This document shows, one piece after another, positions 4,523 to 6,836 of a stretch of DNA of 6,836 nucleotides. A program made the translations under genes and the position numbers. How positions within the stretch are numbered: position 1 is the first letter of the stretch; each line of letters starts with the position of its first letter. The stretch is taken from NCBI GenBank assembly GCA_009773975.1, contig VSMX01000123.1:1-6836 (forward strand), written 5' to 3'. The notes under the pieces are model-generated. The model was not told the DNA's origin, searched no databases, and saw only the letters and a program-made list of their open reading frames with translations. This stretch comes from Desulfovibrio sp. (GTDB taxonomy: Bacteria; Desulfobacterota; Desulfovibrionia; Desulfovibrionales; Desulfovibrionaceae).

Positions 4523-6796
4523 TCAGTTCCGAGTATCATTGTCCAAGGAGAGTATTGACGGTAATTGAGGAGATGATTTTACTTTTTTAAGTTTTTCAAG
4601 AAAAATTTTGATATTGATGGGTTTTGTTAAAAAATCATTCATGCCGCTGGCCAAAGCCTTGTCCACATCTTCTTTGAATGTATTGGCCGTGCAAGCATAA
4701 ATAGTTACTGTTTCAGCATCAGGTCTGTCCAGCTTGCGAATGGCAGCAGCAGCCGTGCACCCATCCATGACCGGCATCTGCATATCCATGAGAATAATGT
4801 CGAATTCATCAATGCCCGAATTTTCAAAAATTTCCAGGGCCATCTTGCCATTCAGTGCCGGAATAACTTCAAATCCTTCTCCCTCAAGCAATTCAACCAG
4901 AAATTCCACATTGAAATCTGCATCCTCAGCCAACAAGATTTTTATCTTGTTTTTACCATGAACATCTGTATCCGACCTTGGGCTGGAGGAGGGCAATTCA
5001 ATACCATTCCATTCTGGCTGCATACCACATGACGACGTATTTGGCTCATTGCGACTTATGGGTTCACCAATTTTGGAAGGAATGCTGATTGTGAAAATTG
5101 ATCCTTTTCCAAGCACGCTGTCAACAACAATCGTGCCTTCCATGGCTTCCACAAGCTCCTTGCAGATGGGCATGCCAAGCCCTGTGCCCTTGATTGTATT
5201 ATCCGAATTTGCGTTTTGTTCCTGTGAGAAAGGATCAAAGATGGTTTTCAGAAAGCCGGGACTCATGCCGATGCCACTGTCTTCACAACGATAAACTGTA
5301 AAAATATGCAGGCCATCAAGCATTTTTTGCGATACCTGCAGGGTTACTGTGCCACCCCTGGGCGTGAATTTTGCCGCATTGCCCAGAATATTGGTCAAAA
5401 TTTGTTTTGTTCTTGTCTCGTCGCCAATTATCCAGAGCCAGTTAATATCTTTGCTAATGGAAAAATTAATACCTTTCTTTTCCATATTCGCGCTTTGCAT
5501 ATACCATATATCGTCAAGCATGGCTTCTATTGAATATGGCTCTGACTGGATATCAATTTTACCTGATTGAAGCTTGCTCATATCAAGAATGTCGTTTAGA
5601 AGGGACAACAGGTAATCTGCAAGGCTTTTTGATTTTTTTAGCCATTCCCTGATTTGTGGCATCCTGTTTTTGTCTGAAAGATGAGTGTTTATCAGATAAT
5701 TCAAGCCAATCATTCCATTCAGTGGCGTTCTTATTTCATGGCTCATATTGGAAAGGAATTCGCTTCTTACCTTTATTGCCTCATTTGCCTTGTAAAGTTT
5801 GTGGTTGGTTCGCAGGGCATAAAACATAATTCCGGCCAGTAAAAGAATAGCAAGGCCCAAAAGTGAAAGACCCATAAGGGAATAAGTTGATTGCTGTTCT
5901 TCAAGTACGTCATTGTTGATTGCAAGGACGAAATACCAGTCCGGGGCAACGATGTTGGAGGCAGAAAAAGGCACAAGGTAGAACAGCTTTTTTGTCGAGG
6001 CTTCTTCCGCATAGAAACTGAAAGTTTCATGGTTTCGTATTTTTTCCAGAGCTTCATTTTTGTCAATACTTGGAGTTGCATTTTTTTCAAGAAATGCAAA
6101 AAAGTTCTTCTCCTTGCCTGGATATATTGTTTTTTTGTTGCCGAATATATATCTGCCAGAAGAATCAATAATGAAATTTATGCCTTGCACAACCCCGTTG
6201 TCCACAAAGCTTTCAATAATCATGTTATGCTGGATAAAACTTTTATCCGTAGTTCCTACAAGCATGGACATCTGTATGCCGGCGATTTCGGTATTTGTTA
6301 ATTTAATGCCGTAAATTATCACGTTGCGGGATGAAATTGCGGAAAATTCCGAATGTTCCGTATAGTCCAGAACAAATCTCTCCCTTCCACCTGATGCGAT
6401 TGAATTGTGCTGTTGCATCAGGCCGGAAAGAATTTTGGGAGGGCTTTGGTAGGCAACAAATTTGTCCGAATAAACCATGCCATTGGTGGCCACAAGATAA
6501 AGATTGGCAAATAATGTTGTTGAGCTTTCAATATTCAGGTTTGAATACATTTGGTGGAGGTTTATTTCTTTCCCCAGTTGCATGCGTTTGGCTATGCCAT
6601 TCAATTCTTCCAGAATAAAATCCAGATTGGCATTGAAAGCCTTTCGATCATGCAGGGCAAGCTCGTCAATGGAACCAAGAATGTTCTTTTCTATAACACT
6701 ATGCAATTTCAGCGTATATCCAAGAATAAGGAACCAGATTATTGCCATGGAAATGACAAGAAGCTTGAAATAGAATACTTTGTTGTTAACGTGCAT
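4523..6796 (-). CDS. Hybrid sensor histidine kinase/response regulator
   Basis: This is an inner-membrane sensor that autophosphorylates on histidine and passes the phosphate to its own receiver domain. Order in the 757 residues: membrane helix at about 10-28; an extracytoplasmic sensor at about 29-304, probably a double-Cache-like fold (LYLVATNGMVYS near 99 and INFIIDSSGRYIFG near 206); second membrane helix at about 305-327; HisKA domain with phospho-acceptor H353 in SHEIRTPLNGMIG; HATPase domain with N box (N469, N473), G1 DSGIGM at 506-511, F box FDPFSQ, and G2 GTGLGM at 537-542; a linker at about 573-616; and a receiver domain at about 617-737 with E624/D625, phospho-acceptor D671 in LMDMQMPVMDG, T703 and K725. 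All catalytic residues are present. HAMP, PAS and HPt domains are not evident. The ATG at 6796 is the only start that retains the first membrane helix, but no good ribosome binding site precedes it. The ligand and the output partner are unknown; no cognate regulator is in the window. Confidence 0.95.
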   Translation of the reverse strand: MHVNNKVFYFKLLVISMAIIWFLILGYTLKLHSVIEKNILGSIDELALHDRKAFNANLDFILEELNGIAKRMQLGKEINLHQMYSNLNIESSTTLFANLYLVATNGMVYSDKFVAYQSPPKILSGLMQQHNSIASGGRERFVLDYTEHSEFSAISSRNVIIYGIKLTNTEIAGIQMSMLVGTTDKSFIQHNMIIESFVDNGVVQGINFIIDSSGRYIFGNKKTIYPGKEKNFFAFLEKNATPSIDKNEALEKIRNHETFSFYAEEASTKKLFYLVPFSASNIVAPDWYFVLAINNDVLEEQQSTYSLMGLSLLGLAILLLAGIMFYALRTNHKLYKANEAIKVRSEFLSNMSHEIRTPLNGMIGLNYLINTHLSDKNRMPQIREWLKKSKSLADYLLSLLNDILDMSKLQSGKIDIQSEPYSIEAMLDDIWYMQSANMEKKGINFSISKDINWLWIIGDETRTKQILTNILGNAAKFTPRGGTVTLQVSQKMLDGLHIFTVYRCEDSGIGMSPGFLKTIFDPFSQEQNANSDNTIKGTGLGMPICKELVEAMEGTIVVDSVLGKGSIFTISIPSKIGEPISRNEPNTSSCGMQPEWNGIELPSSSPRSDTDVHGKNKIKILLAEDADFNVEFLVELLEGEGFEVIPALNGKMALEIFENSGIDEFDIILMDMQMPVMDGCTAAAAIRKLDRPDAETVTIYACTANTFKEDVDKALASGMNDFLTKPINIKIFLEKLKKVKSSPQLPSILSLDNDTRN

Positions 6797-6836
6797 ATCT
6801 AAAAAAATTTAACATTATCGCCATGCTATATCAAGA

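Noticed and set aside
5773..6168. 131-codon minus-strand open frame in a second frame of the kinase gene
   Set aside because: It overlaps the kinase sensor and membrane region on the same strand; the kinase frame carries all family motifs, and there is no sign of a frameshift.
5891..6301. 136-codon plus-strand open frame
   Set aside because: Antisense to the kinase sensor domain; cysteine- and phenylalanine-rich composition typical of a shadow frame.
6814..6819. GATAAT (minus strand) as -10 box of the kinase gene
   Set aside because: The matching -35 position falls outside the window, so it cannot be judged.

Overview
The window looks like ordinary chromosomal DNA of a Gram-negative bacterium. 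An HtpX membrane protease, a predicted lipoprotein and a hybrid histidine kinase with an extracytoplasmic sensor all point to a diderm. The HtpX N-terminus and the general gene style resemble Desulfovibrio-type Desulfobacterota, but this is recollection of family resemblance and was not tested by a search. There is no tRNA, rRNA, CRISPR array, transposase, integrase or phage gene.

Layout. The left edge holds the C-terminal quarter of an asparagine synthase (glutamine-hydrolysing type), cut by the window. After a 124-base gap with a candidate sigma-70 promoter and an overlapping dyad come three tightly packed plus-strand genes: htpX (membrane zinc protease), a small predicted lipoprotein of unknown function (1-base overlap), and an FkbM-family SAM-dependent methyltransferase with a long N-terminal region (1-base gap). 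A perfect 16-bp stem-loop at 2985-3024 ends this operon. It also serves a class I aminotransferase that converges on it from the minus strand. Upstream of the aminotransferase is a 320-base non-coding stretch. A GC-rich cluster of adjacent hairpins (4331-4469), probably a REP-like intergenic element, fills much of it. Further right, also on the minus strand, is a 757-residue hybrid sensor histidine kinase/response regulator, complete within the window.

How the genes fit together. The htpX-lipoprotein-FkbM set is the only clear operon. HtpX suggests membrane-protein quality control, and FkbM enzymes usually O-methylate glycans or small molecules, so an envelope theme is plausible but inferred. 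The aminotransferase is housekeeping amino-acid metabolism. The kinase has no output regulator or HPt partner in view. I see no convincing new multi-gene system. The items most worth a second look are the hairpin cluster (which carries a fully open 37-codon frame), the uncharacterised lipoprotein locked between htpX and the methyltransferase, and the dyad overlapping the htpX promoter.
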